Below are positions 33,828 to 42,900 of a stretch of 64,000 bases of DNA, piece after piece. This DNA is from JBDHWI01 sp964590135 (GTDB lineage: Bacteria > Chloroflexota > Anaerolineae > J036 > Brachytrichaceae). Made by a program: the position numbers and the translations under genes. The notes under the pieces are model-generated. The model saw only the letters and a list, made by a program, of their open reading frames with translations, ran no database searches and was not told the origin of the DNA. The stretch covers positions 49,514 to 113,513 of the forward strand of contig CAZPVX010000016.1 in NCBI GenBank assembly GCA_964590135.1, written 5' to 3'. Position 1 is the first letter of the stretch; each line of letters begins with the position of its first letter.

Positions 33828-34826
33828 TCAGCTATACCGAATGCGCGGGTCCAGCACGGCCAGCAGCAGGTCGGCGATCAGGTTGCCCAGCACGATCAGC
33901 ACGCCGTAGATCAGCAGCAGGCTGCCGGCGATATAGATGTCCTGCGCCACCAGCGCGGCGTAGAACATCGGGCCAAGCGTGGGCAGGTTCAGCACGATGG
34001 CGGCTTCCAGTTCGCCCTGCATCATGTAGGGCAGCACGGTGCCCTGGTAGGCCACAATTGGGTGCAGCGCGTTTGGCACGGCGTGCTTGTTGATGACCGC
34101 GTTTTCCTTCAAACCCTTCGAGCGCGCCGTCGTCACATACTGCGAGTTCAGCACGTCGAGCAGGTTGCCGCGCATGACGCGCATGTTGTAGGCCACCCCG
34201 CCGAGGCCGGCGATGATCAGCACCGGCCAGATGTTGCTGAACATGTCGACCACTTTTGCCCAGCTCCACGGCGCCATCACAAATTCTGGCGAGAAGAAGC
34301 CCTGGATGCTGCGCCCTTTGAACACGAACACCACCATGTACATGATGATGAGCGCGATGGCAAAGCGCGGGATCGAAGTCATGATGAAAGCCAGGACAGA
34401 GAGGCTGTTATCGGCAGTGCTGTATTTTCTGGGTGCAGCGAATATTCCCAAGCTGATGCCGACGACGGTTGAGATTAAATGGCACAGCAGCGCCAGGAAG
34501 AGTGTCTTGGGCAAGCGATCGGCGATCAACTCGCCGGCGTCTCTGCGATATGCAAATGAAAACCCGAACTTGCCCTCCGTCACGATACCCTTGATCCAGC
34601 CGAAGAATTGCACCGGCAGTGGGTCATTCAGGCCATATTGCTCGCGCACCTTGTTGGCCATTTTCTCGGCTTGGTCTTCTGTCATGCCGGCTTGCTGGAG
34701 CAGGAATGTCTTGTAGCTGGTCGCCACATCGCCCGGCGGCAATTGAATCACCACGAAGGAGACGGCCGCAATGCCAATCACCATGAAGAAGGCGATGATC
34801 AGGCGGCGGATGATGTAATTTGCCAT
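33828..34826 (-). CDS. Oligopeptide-type ABC permease (OppB class)
   Basis: 332 residues with six membrane helices: YIIRRLIIAFFMVIGIAAVSF at the start, FGFSFAYR, and the EAA-like loop ARSKGLKENAVINKHAVPNAL (about 225-245). Between the first two helices lies the 60-residue segment typical of this class (LPPGDVATSYK...EQYGLNDPLPVQFFGW). A 12-bp hairpin separates it from the binding-protein gene. Confidence 0.95.
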   Translation of the reverse strand: MANYIIRRLIIAFFMVIGIAAVSFVVIQLPPGDVATSYKTFLLQQAGMTEDQAEKMANKVREQYGLNDPLPVQFFGWIKGIVTEGKFGFSFAYRRDAGELIADRLPKTLFLALLCHLISTVVGISLGIFAAPRKYSTADNSLSVLAFIMTSIPRFAIALIIMYMVVFVFKGRSIQGFFSPEFVMAPWSWAKVVDMFSNIWPVLIIAGLGGVAYNMRVMRGNLLDVLNSQYVTTARSKGLKENAVINKHAVPNALHPIVAYQGTVLPYMMQGELEAAIVLNLPTLGPMFYAALVAQDIYIAGSLLLIYGVLIVLGNLIADLLLAVLDPRIRYS

Positions 34827-34846
34827 ATCGCACGAAACAGGGATGC

Positions 34847-34875
34847 ACCCTAAGGGTCTTGGCGACCCTTAGGGT
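34847..34875 (-). terminator. Hairpin between binding-protein and permease genes (attenuating/mRNA-stabilising)
   Basis: Perfect 12-bp arms ACCCTAAGGGTC (34847-34858) and GACCCTTAGGGT (34864-34875) with a 5-nt loop, 15 bp after the binding-protein stop codon. No T-run follows, so partial termination or 3'-end protection of the binding-protein message is more likely than full termination. Confidence 0.55.
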
Positions 34876-34890
34876 TTGCGAGATGCGAAC

Positions 34891-37101
34891 TTACGAGCTG
34901 AACACCGGGATGGTGTCGGGCTTGTTCTCTTGCAGCTGGTCCGCCTTTGGCGTCCACAGATGCTCAAGCATGATGGCGTCTTCCACCCACGTAAACAGGA
35001 ATGTCGGCACGCCAACAGGGATGTTCTTCACGCGCTTCGCCAGGCCAAGGCCATAGCGACCGCTGAAAACGCCCATGTGATACACGTTTTCGGTGTGGAT
35101 CTTCTGATACTCCGACATGATCTTCTGGCGCTCAGGCGTGTCGAAGGTCACACGGTATTTCTGCACCAGATCGACCAGCTGCTTCTCGAAATCAAGCAGG
35201 TTGCGCGGTGTGTCACCCTCGCGATGATCGTTGAACGACTTGGTGACTGGCGCCAGCGAGGTGGGATTCACCTGCGGCAGACCAAACGCCTGACCGCCAC
35301 GGTATACACCAATATCCCACGCTGATGCAGTGTCGATCTCGGAACGAGTGGTGCTATCCACCACGCGCGTGTTCAGCTTGATGCCGACCGCTGCCCACTG
35401 ATTGACCAGCGCCTCAGCCACGCTCTGCGTCTCCTGCGCGTCCTGCGACGAAAGCAACTGCAGCACGACCGGCTGACCTTTCATCGGGCCTTCCGTCCAC
35501 TCGCGCACGCCATCGCCGTTCGTGTCCTTCAGGCCGATCTCATCGAGCAAGATCTTGGCTGACTCAGGATCATACGGGTAATACACCACATCTTCCTTGC
35601 GGAAGTAGGGCGATCCTGGATACAGGCCGCCGGCGTAGCCGCGCAGGAATGGCCCGCGCATGATCGCCTGTGCGATGCCGTCGCGGTCGGTGGCATAGCT
35701 CAGCGCCTTGCGGAAGCGCACATCGCGGTTGAGCTGGCGCACAGCCTTATCGCGGTCATCCTTTGTGCCAAGCTCCTCGGCGTAGTTGAACGAGATGCCA
35801 TAGCCAAGCAACTCCGGCCCCCAGTTCACAGTGAACTTGGCAGCCGGGTCCTGCGCCTTGGTCATCGTGTTCACATATGAGCTGGGATTCTCCAGGTTGG
35901 TGTGATCGCAGTCGCCGGCCATCGTGCAGAGGTCGCGTCCGATGCCGCTTGGTCCCTTCTTGTACTGCACCTCGTCGAAGTACGGCAACTGCTTGCCATT
36001 CTCATCGACCTTCCAGTAATACGGGTTGCGGCGCATGATGAGCAATTCGTCGGTCTTGTATTCAACCGGCACCCAGGGGCCCATCTGGGCGACAGGCAGC
36101 TTGTCGGGTGGCAGCGCGTTCTCGAAGTCCTTATAGCTGGGCTTCGGGTCGGCGGTGCTCCACTTCGGGTGCAGCGGCTTCAGGATGTGCGCCGGCATGA
36201 TGTAGAAGCCGCCAGAATCGCTCAGGGTGTAGTAGACGCCCAGAGGCTTGGGAATGCCGAAGGTGAACTTTAGGGTGTAGTCGTCGACCTTCTCGAGGGT
36301 GGCATCTTTGTCGCCATACTTGTAGGCATCCAATTGGCTGGTGGAGTTTACGTTTGGATCAGTCACGTAACCTTCCCAGGTAAAGATGGCATCGTCGGCT
36401 GTGAAGGGCTGACCGTCTGACCACTTCGCGCCCTCGATCAGGTGCACGGTCAGCGATGTCCCGTCCTCCGACCACTCCCAACTCTTGGCGAGGTTCGGGA
36501 AGGGTTCAATGTCCTGGTCGGCGCGGAAGAGCGGGCCAACTTTGAACAGCACCTGATGGTTCATGCTGTAGGACTCGATGCCGAACCAGCCGGCGCTGAC
36601 GCCCGCAGTGCGGTTCCAGCCAGCAGTCGGGCAGGCCGAGAACGCGCGCCAGAGGTCGCCATACTCGCCTGGGCCGTCCTTCATGCCGCTGGTCAGCATT
36701 ACCTGCGGCTCCTTCGGCAGGCGCTCCTTCACCGGCGGCAGTTTGCCTTCATCCACCAGTTTCTTCACGAATTCAGGTTCCGAGTAATTGTCAAGCGCTT
36801 TGTAGGTGACGATCTCGCTGATAGGTTGGCGCTTGGCGTCTGCGCTTCCGACGTCCAGCTTCGGCGCATCCGGGAAGGGGATGGGCGGCTTGATCGTGCC
36901 GGTGGCCACCTCTGGCGCCTTCGTTGCTTCGACGGCGGGCGCCTCAGTGGCAGCCACGGGCGCTTCGGTTGCAGCAGCCGGCGCTTCCGTGGCAGCGGGC
37001 GCTGGGGTTGCGGCTGGTGCAGCGCAGGCCGCAATAGCTACGCCGGCGCCGCCCAATGCTGTCAGGCGCAAAAGTTGCCGGCGATTCATCTTTCTATTCA
37101 T
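34891..37101 (-). CDS. Oligopeptide-type ABC transporter substrate-binding protein (family 5)
   Basis: 736 residues from ATG 37101, preceded by AAAGGAGAT; the open frame further upstream runs into the OppD gene. The N-terminus has RR (MNRRQLLRLTALGGAGVAIAAC, lipobox Cys), suggesting Tat export and lipid anchoring. An Ala/Thr/Glu/Pro linker (about 30-75) follows. The family-5 domain has NLAKSWEWSEDGTSLTVHL, KWSDGQPFTADDAIFTWE, RRNPYYWKVDENG, YATDRDGIAQAI and PESAKILLDEIGLKD. It is long for the family. Ligand may be a peptide, oligosaccharide or metal/haem chelate. Confidence 0.93.
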   Translation of the reverse strand: MNRKMNRRQLLRLTALGGAGVAIAACAAPAATPAPAATEAPAAATEAPVAATEAPAVEATKAPEVATGTIKPPIPFPDAPKLDVGSADAKRQPISEIVTYKALDNYSEPEFVKKLVDEGKLPPVKERLPKEPQVMLTSGMKDGPGEYGDLWRAFSACPTAGWNRTAGVSAGWFGIESYSMNHQVLFKVGPLFRADQDIEPFPNLAKSWEWSEDGTSLTVHLIEGAKWSDGQPFTADDAIFTWEGYVTDPNVNSTSQLDAYKYGDKDATLEKVDDYTLKFTFGIPKPLGVYYTLSDSGGFYIMPAHILKPLHPKWSTADPKPSYKDFENALPPDKLPVAQMGPWVPVEYKTDELLIMRRNPYYWKVDENGKQLPYFDEVQYKKGPSGIGRDLCTMAGDCDHTNLENPSSYVNTMTKAQDPAAKFTVNWGPELLGYGISFNYAEELGTKDDRDKAVRQLNRDVRFRKALSYATDRDGIAQAIMRGPFLRGYAGGLYPGSPYFRKEDVVYYPYDPESAKILLDEIGLKDTNGDGVREWTEGPMKGQPVVLQLLSSQDAQETQSVAEALVNQWAAVGIKLNTRVVDSTTRSEIDTASAWDIGVYRGGQAFGLPQVNPTSLAPVTKSFNDHREGDTPRNLLDFEKQLVDLVQKYRVTFDTPERQKIMSEYQKIHTENVYHMGVFSGRYGLGLAKRVKNIPVGVPTFLFTWVEDAIMLEHLWTPKADQLQENKPDTIPVFSS

Positions 37102-37175
37102 GGTGAAATGATCTCCTTTATCTCTCTCTCGTTCTGGAAACAAACGGATGGTGTTTGTGGTCGGCTTGTTGCCGT

Positions 37176-38240
37176 TTAGATGGTTTGAGCTTGCGAGTTG
37201 GTCATCACCTCCTGAGGGGTGTTCTTGCTGTGCAGCCAGCACGCTGCGAGGTGGCCTGGAGTAGTCTCTTCGAGTGGTGGCAGGTGTTGCCGGCAGATAT
37301 CCATCACGTAGGGGCAGCGCGGCGCGAACGGGCAACCTTGAATCTTTTCGGATGGGGATGGCACCATGCCCTTGATTGGCACCAGCACCTGCTTGCCCTT
37401 GCGCCCCAGCACCGGCACCGAGTTTAGCAGGCCCATGGTGTAGGGGTGCAATGGGTGATGAAAAAGTTCGGATGTGACGGCAAATTCCACCACTCGCCCC
37501 AGATACATCACCGCCACCTGTTGCGCCATCTGCGAGACGACTCCGAGGTTGTGGGTGATGAGAATGATGGACGAATTGAAATCGGTCTGAAGTTCGCGCA
37601 TCAAGTCGAGGATCTGCGCTTGCACCGTCACATCGAGCGCAGTTGTCGGCTCGTCGGCGATCAGCACAGATGGATTGCACGCCAGCGCCAGCGCGATCAT
37701 GGCGCGTTGCCTCATGCCGCCGCTGAGTTGATGTGGATACTCGCGCAGCCGTTGGTGAGGCGCGCTCATCTGCACCTTTGTCAACATCTCCAGTGCGCGA
37801 TCCAGCGCCGCTTTCTGGCTCACCTTCTGGTGAATGATCACCCCTTCAGCAATCTGGTCGCCGATTCGCTTCAGTGGATTGAGCGAGGTCATCGGCTCCT
37901 GGAAGACGATGGCGATCTCGCTGCCGCGAATGTCGCGCATCGCCGGCCCTTTTGCGTCGAGTTGGGCGATATCCACGATGCTGCCGTCACGGCGCGCCAG
38001 GTTGATTTCTCCATCAACGATGCGACCAGGCGCCGGCGTCAGGCGCATGATGGACATTGCCATCTGGCTCTTGCCGCAGCCGCTCTCGCCCACCACGCCA
38101 AGCGTGCGTCCGGGGTACATCGATAGATCGACACCGTCGAGTGCGCGCACTGTGCTGCGCTCGAGAAAGAAGTAAGTCTTGAGGCCTTTGACTTCAAGGA
38201 TGGGGCGCGCCGGCGATTGATGGACAGATTGGGTCATCAT
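37176..38240 (-). CDS. Oligopeptide-type ABC transporter ATPase (OppD/DppD class)
   Basis: 354 residues. Walker A GESGCGKSQM (a Thr-to-Gln change after Lys-Ser), Q-loop IVFQEPMTSLNPLKRI, signature LSGGMRQRAMIALAL, Walker B LIADEPTTALD, switch His in ITHNLGVV and the C-terminal GCPFAPRCPYVMDIC Cys cluster are present. It is the first gene of the cytochrome-containing operon, followed after 74 bp by the binding protein. Confidence 0.95.
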   Translation of the reverse strand: MMTQSVHQSPARPILEVKGLKTYFFLERSTVRALDGVDLSMYPGRTLGVVGESGCGKSQMAMSIMRLTPAPGRIVDGEINLARRDGSIVDIAQLDAKGPAMRDIRGSEIAIVFQEPMTSLNPLKRIGDQIAEGVIIHQKVSQKAALDRALEMLTKVQMSAPHQRLREYPHQLSGGMRQRAMIALALACNPSVLIADEPTTALDVTVQAQILDLMRELQTDFNSSIILITHNLGVVSQMAQQVAVMYLGRVVEFAVTSELFHHPLHPYTMGLLNSVPVLGRKGKQVLVPIKGMVPSPSEKIQGCPFAPRCPYVMDICRQHLPPLEETTPGHLAACWLHSKNTPQEVMTNSQAQTI

Positions 38241-38371
38241 TTAGGCAATCAGATCAGTTTTCCAATTTCCAGGCTTTTGAGCGTGTCGCATTCGTGGTTG
38301 AGCATGAGGCATTGGCGTGGAAAGTGTATAAGGCCTTGCCAAATCGTCAAATCGCCGGCGTCTTGCAGCTC

Positions 38372-39775
38372 TCATTGTGCAAATTGTGGCAACCACTGCT
38401 TTTCATGCTCGAACATCTCGTTCACCATCGCGCGGATTTGCGGCAGGGTCAGCAGCGCGCCGGTCAGCGGATCCATGGCGATGGCTTGATGCACAGCGTC
38501 GCGGTTGCCAGTCATTGCGCCCAGCACTGCCAGTTCCTGCACATTGATGTTCGTGCGGTTGATGGCCGCGCATTGCGCCGGCAGCGCGCCATGCATGGTT
38601 GGCTGGATGCCGTTGCGGTCGACCAGGCAGGCGACTTCGATACAGGCGTTCGCCGGCAAGTTTCCAATCGCGAGTGCGCCCTTTGCGCCGGGCAGGCCAT
38701 CATTCGGCACATTGCCGTAGATCACGCGCTTCTCATCAGTCTCCATGCTGTGGATGATCAACGCGCCGTATTCCTCGCTGCGCGTGAGCGGGCTGTTGAT
38801 GATGCGGTCGAGATAGTCCTGCTGCTCCTCATTTTGGTAGCTCTTGGAAATCTCGAAATAGTCCCAGCGCTTGCTGATGTAAGCCTTGATCGTTTTTGGA
38901 TTCTTGCGGAACCAGGGCGTGTATTCGCTGCCGTGGTGGCTGCTCTCGGTGTGGAAGTAGCCGAAGGTGCGCATGATCTCGGTGCGCACGCGTTCGAAGT
39001 AGTAATGCTCGTCGTTGACGTTGTGATCCATGCCGCGCTGGGTGAGCTTGGTCTTGGGGCCGGCGCCCTGCCCTTCTCCCGCTTCAAATGGCGAAGGGTT
39101 CTGCGTCAGCATCGTCTCGCGGATCTTGGGATAGATGTCGTTGCCATCCTGGTCGTGAAATTGCGTGAACCAAGCCTGATGGTTGATGCCGCCGCATTTG
39201 AATGAGACGTTTTCGCGCTCGAAGCCGGCGCGCTTGATCAGCATGGCGCTGGTGCCTTGCACACTGTGGCACAGGCCGACAGTCTTGATGCCCATCGCAT
39301 TGGTCGCCCAACAGTTCATCGCCATCGGGTTGGCATACTGGATCATTAGTGCGTTGGGGCAAACTGCCAGCATGTCTTTTGCGATCTCGCTCAATGCGGC
39401 AATACTGCGCAGGCCGCGAAACACGCCGCCTGGCCCGAGCGTGTCGCCCACGCACTGGTCGAGGCCATATTTGCGCGGAATTTCGACGTCGTGCGTATAG
39501 GCTTCGACGCCGCCGACTTGGAATGCGACGATCACATAGTCGGCATCCTTGAGCGCCTTGCGGCGATTGGTGGTCATATCCACCTTCGCCTTCAGGTTGT
39601 TGTTCGACACCACACGCTTGACGCGGTTGCCGGTGCGGGTTAGCCGGCCCTCGTGGATGTCATATAGTGTGATGTTTGCGGCTTGCAGTTCGGGGAATGA
39701 GAGGATGTCGACACATAGACGCAGCGGAAAGACATAGCCGCCGGCGCCTATGACGACGATTTTTGGATTGTTCAT
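38372..39775 (-). CDS. Glycoside hydrolase family 4 (alpha-galactosidase/MelA-like)
   Basis: 467 residues of the NAD- and Mn-dependent GH4 family. Rossmann start KIVVIGAGGYVFPLRL, ADYVIVAFQVGGVEAYTHD, GDTLGPGGVFRGLRSI, YANPMAMNCWAT, the Mn-binding Cys/His pair in GLCHSVQGT and GINHQAWF are all intact. The sequence around the sugar site resembles MelA alpha-galactosidases and alpha-glucuronidases rather than 6-phospho-glucosidases. The enzyme is cytoplasmic and acts on imported unphosphorylated or uronic disaccharides. It may share a transcript with the downstream Opp-type operon (131 bp gap) and follows the GH106-like gene by 217 bp. Confidence 0.92.
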   Translation of the reverse strand: MNNPKIVVIGAGGYVFPLRLCVDILSFPELQAANITLYDIHEGRLTRTGNRVKRVVSNNNLKAKVDMTTNRRKALKDADYVIVAFQVGGVEAYTHDVEIPRKYGLDQCVGDTLGPGGVFRGLRSIAALSEIAKDMLAVCPNALMIQYANPMAMNCWATNAMGIKTVGLCHSVQGTSAMLIKRAGFERENVSFKCGGINHQAWFTQFHDQDGNDIYPKIRETMLTQNPSPFEAGEGQGAGPKTKLTQRGMDHNVNDEHYYFERVRTEIMRTFGYFHTESSHHGSEYTPWFRKNPKTIKAYISKRWDYFEISKSYQNEEQQDYLDRIINSPLTRSEEYGALIIHSMETDEKRVIYGNVPNDGLPGAKGALAIGNLPANACIEVACLVDRNGIQPTMHGALPAQCAAINRTNINVQELAVLGAMTGNRDAVHQAIAMDPLTGALLTLPQIRAMVNEMFEHEKQWLPQFAQ

Positions 39776-39898
39776 GATCGTTGAGATTTAAGGGCTGGTA
39801 AGAGTGACTGTCAAATGATCACTTAATGCCTATGCGAATTGGCGAGCGATTCTGCAAGATGAGGTTGGGCAGCGGAGAGAGACGACATCCATGTCCCG

Positions 39899-39947
39899 CA
39901 TACGGAGCCCTTCAACAGCTTATTCAACTGCGAAGGGCTGCCGTATG
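39899..39947 (-). promoter_or_regulatory. Interrupted hairpin between two glycosidase genes
   Basis: CATACGG-a-GCCCTTC (39899-39913) pairs with GAAGGGC-tg-CCGTATG (39932-39947), enclosing an 18-nt loop. It lies in the 217-bp gap between the GH106-like and GH4 genes, both minus strand. No T-run follows. It could be a processing or stabilising element. Confidence 0.4.
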
Positions 39948-39992
39948 GATCAGATGACCATTGCGCTCATGAGAGTCGGCAATCAGGGAGAA

Positions 39993-42900
39993 TCAGCGCG
40001 ATAGCAATGTCACCGGCCCGAATAGCCCGTGCGTAGCCTGGTCGCCGAAGATGTAGTGCGTTGGGCTGTGATGGCGCAGATAGGGCGCAAGCGTGCCGAA
40101 CACGACGACCTCCAGTTCATTCCCGCCGGCCCGCGCCAGCTTGGTGATGTCAAACCGGAACGGCGAACAGAAGCGCGCGCCGGCAGGCTGCCCATTTACC
40201 CGCACCTCTGCCGTGCCACGCACGCGACCCAGATCGATCTGCAACGAATCCGCCTTGCCGTCAAAAGTAAAGTTGGTGCGATAGCACACGCCGCCGGCAA
40301 ACGACTCCAATCCCTGCGCGGCCCACGCTCCGAGCGTAATTGGCCCCTCGGCCACGTCGTAGATGATCGGGGCGCTGAAGATGGCGCCATCACTGTGCCC
40401 ACGCAACGGCAGCACGCGCAGGCGCGCAGTTCGTGTCGGTTGTATCGCCGCCGGCAGCACTGCCATGCCGCTGCTCGTAATCTCGCAGGGCGCATCATCG
40501 ATCCATAGCTGCGCCTCGCCCTGCACCGGCAGGTGCATCCGCGTAGCCAGCGCCGGCACCTGCCACTCAAACCACGTCTCGGAAGGTTGACCTGCAAACG
40601 CATCCGATGTCACGCGCAACACATTGCCATCAGCCGGCGCATCCTCCAACCAGTGCGCATCTGGCAACGGGTGCTGCCGGCGCCACACCTGTGGCCAGCC
40701 AATTTCGATGTCAGAGCCAAAAACGTTCTCGCGCGCATCGTCACTTGCAGAGAACTCGTCTATCCACTGCCGCCGGCGCAGTGAAGCCGGCATCACAGCA
40801 CGGCCGATGCGCTGTGCGCTCCAGCCAGCATCACTCATCACCGTGAGCATCTCGCCCGCCGGTCCGTGGATGATGCCATCGACGAACAGCGCCATCCGCC
40901 GGCCTTGATCCTGCACGCTCACCTCGATGGTATTGCCGCCCTGGGCAAGCGATGTCACGCGATAGCGCTGCACGCGTGGTGAGCCATCATAGGGATCAAA
41001 GCCACCCTGCCGGCCCACCTCCTCGCCGTTTACCACCAGCCGGCACGCGCCGGCTGTGCCAATGTGGAAGGTCGCCTGGCTTGGCGTGAAGGGCAAATCG
41101 ACCTGCCGCGTGAACGTTACCTGGGAGTCCTTCACAGGTTCGTCATCGATGGTCAACCATTCCGGGCGCTGGATGTGCGAGAGGTCTGTTGTGATCGTCC
41201 ACAGTGCGCGCAGCTTCATATTTTGCTCGGCCACGCACTCAAACTCGATCAGATTCGCACCAGCTGTAAGCGCAATCGGTGCGGAGAGGAAGTAGCCCTT
41301 CGCTTCGGCATCGACGAGCTGACCGTTCACCCACAGGCGTTTGTTGGCAGCCACACCGAGCAGAATGGTCGCTGCCACAGGGTTGTCCATCCATACAGCC
41401 GTGCGGAAGCGCACTGCTTGTCCCTTGCGCACGCGCCCAAAGTCGAGGAATTCCTGCGGCACCCTGCCCTTCGGCCCGAGCCACTGGATGTGGATCGTAT
41501 CGTGCGCGATGCCGCGCGACAGTGAATACACTGCCGGCTGCCAGCCTTGACGCTCCTGCAAGTCATCCAGCGACGCTGCGATGGGTGGCGCGCCGGACTT
41601 GTCGTAGGGACCAAACCGCCAGCCCTGTGTGCCGAACGTTGCAACGCAATCACGCCAATCATTAGTGCCTATGCGATATCGCATCTGCCACGTTTGCAAC
41701 GCCGGCGCGCCGTCGGAGGCCGGCAAAGTCAGGTCACCAAAGCGGTTGTCCATCGTCGGTTCCAGCGCCGCTGTCCAGGGACCCTCCAATACAGACGCAC
41801 TTAAGGCGGCAGGATCGACGGCGCCATCGGTTGCTGGCGCGCCATCCCACACCAGCAACGCTGCCGGCCCACTATCAAATGGCACGCTGATCACTTGCCA
41901 CTCACCTGCCTGTGCGACATGCAACGGCCTGACTTCACCAGTCTGCGGGTCCCACAGGCGGGGTGCACCCTGCGCAGCGCGCACCTTGATCTGCACATCG
42001 CGCTGGTAGTGGTTTGCGTCGAAGGTGTAATCGAGGTCGAGCCAATGCCGCGTGTTCATCATTGTGGCGCGCGGGAAAGCGGCCGGCACGAACATCACGT
42101 CACGGTTGTCGATGCGGCGATGCAGCACCGGCACCGGCGCATCGATGCGCGCCGGCACACCCGCCAGCGCGGTCGTCAGCGCAGCATCCAACCCATCATC
42201 CAAGGCCAGCACGCGCGCGGGATGCGCCGCAAAATACGCGCTGAGTTGCTGAAGGCCATCACTGTTCTCGCCAGCGATCTGTTCCGGCAGCGCGCCCACC
42301 GCAATCAACACGCCGCCCTCTGACACGAAGCGCGCCAGAGTTGCGGCGGTCTGCGGCAACAGCAGCGCGCACGCCGGCAACACCACCGCACAGTAGCGCT
42401 CGTTGCCAATCACCAGCGCGCCTTCCTGCACCTCTGCGCGTTGCACTGAATCGTCATCCAGCACGTCGTAATCGCGACGAAGGCGATCGAACGCGCCGGG
42501 CTTGACATCAAACCAGACCATGCTGCCAACCAGCGCGCTATAGGCGTCATGCGCCGCGCGCGCCAGGGGCAGCACGCGCTCAGGCGTAATACCGGCCTGA
42601 ACGGTGGCCGTCGGATAAAGCACGCCGATATCGCACACGTGATCACCCTGGCTCAATACCTGACACAGGCGCGTGACGGCCTTCGCAAATAGATGGTAGT
42701 GCCGCCAATACGGCTGCCGCCAGCAGGTCGAGGGCGGCGCCCATTCAAACCAACCACCGCGCGTGCTGTAATAAACGGCATGCGGATCGTAGAGCGTCGC
42801 GCCGGCGCGCAACCACGGCAGCAGCCAGTCGTAGGTTTCCTCAAGCGTGCCACCCCAACCGCTGCTGTGAAAGGCCTCGATCCACACGCGCGGCCGGCCA

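Noticed and set aside
37102..37680. Extended N-terminus of the Opp binding protein
   Set aside because: The upstream frame is antiphase to the OppD gene; the RR signal peptide and ribosome site fix the start at 37101.
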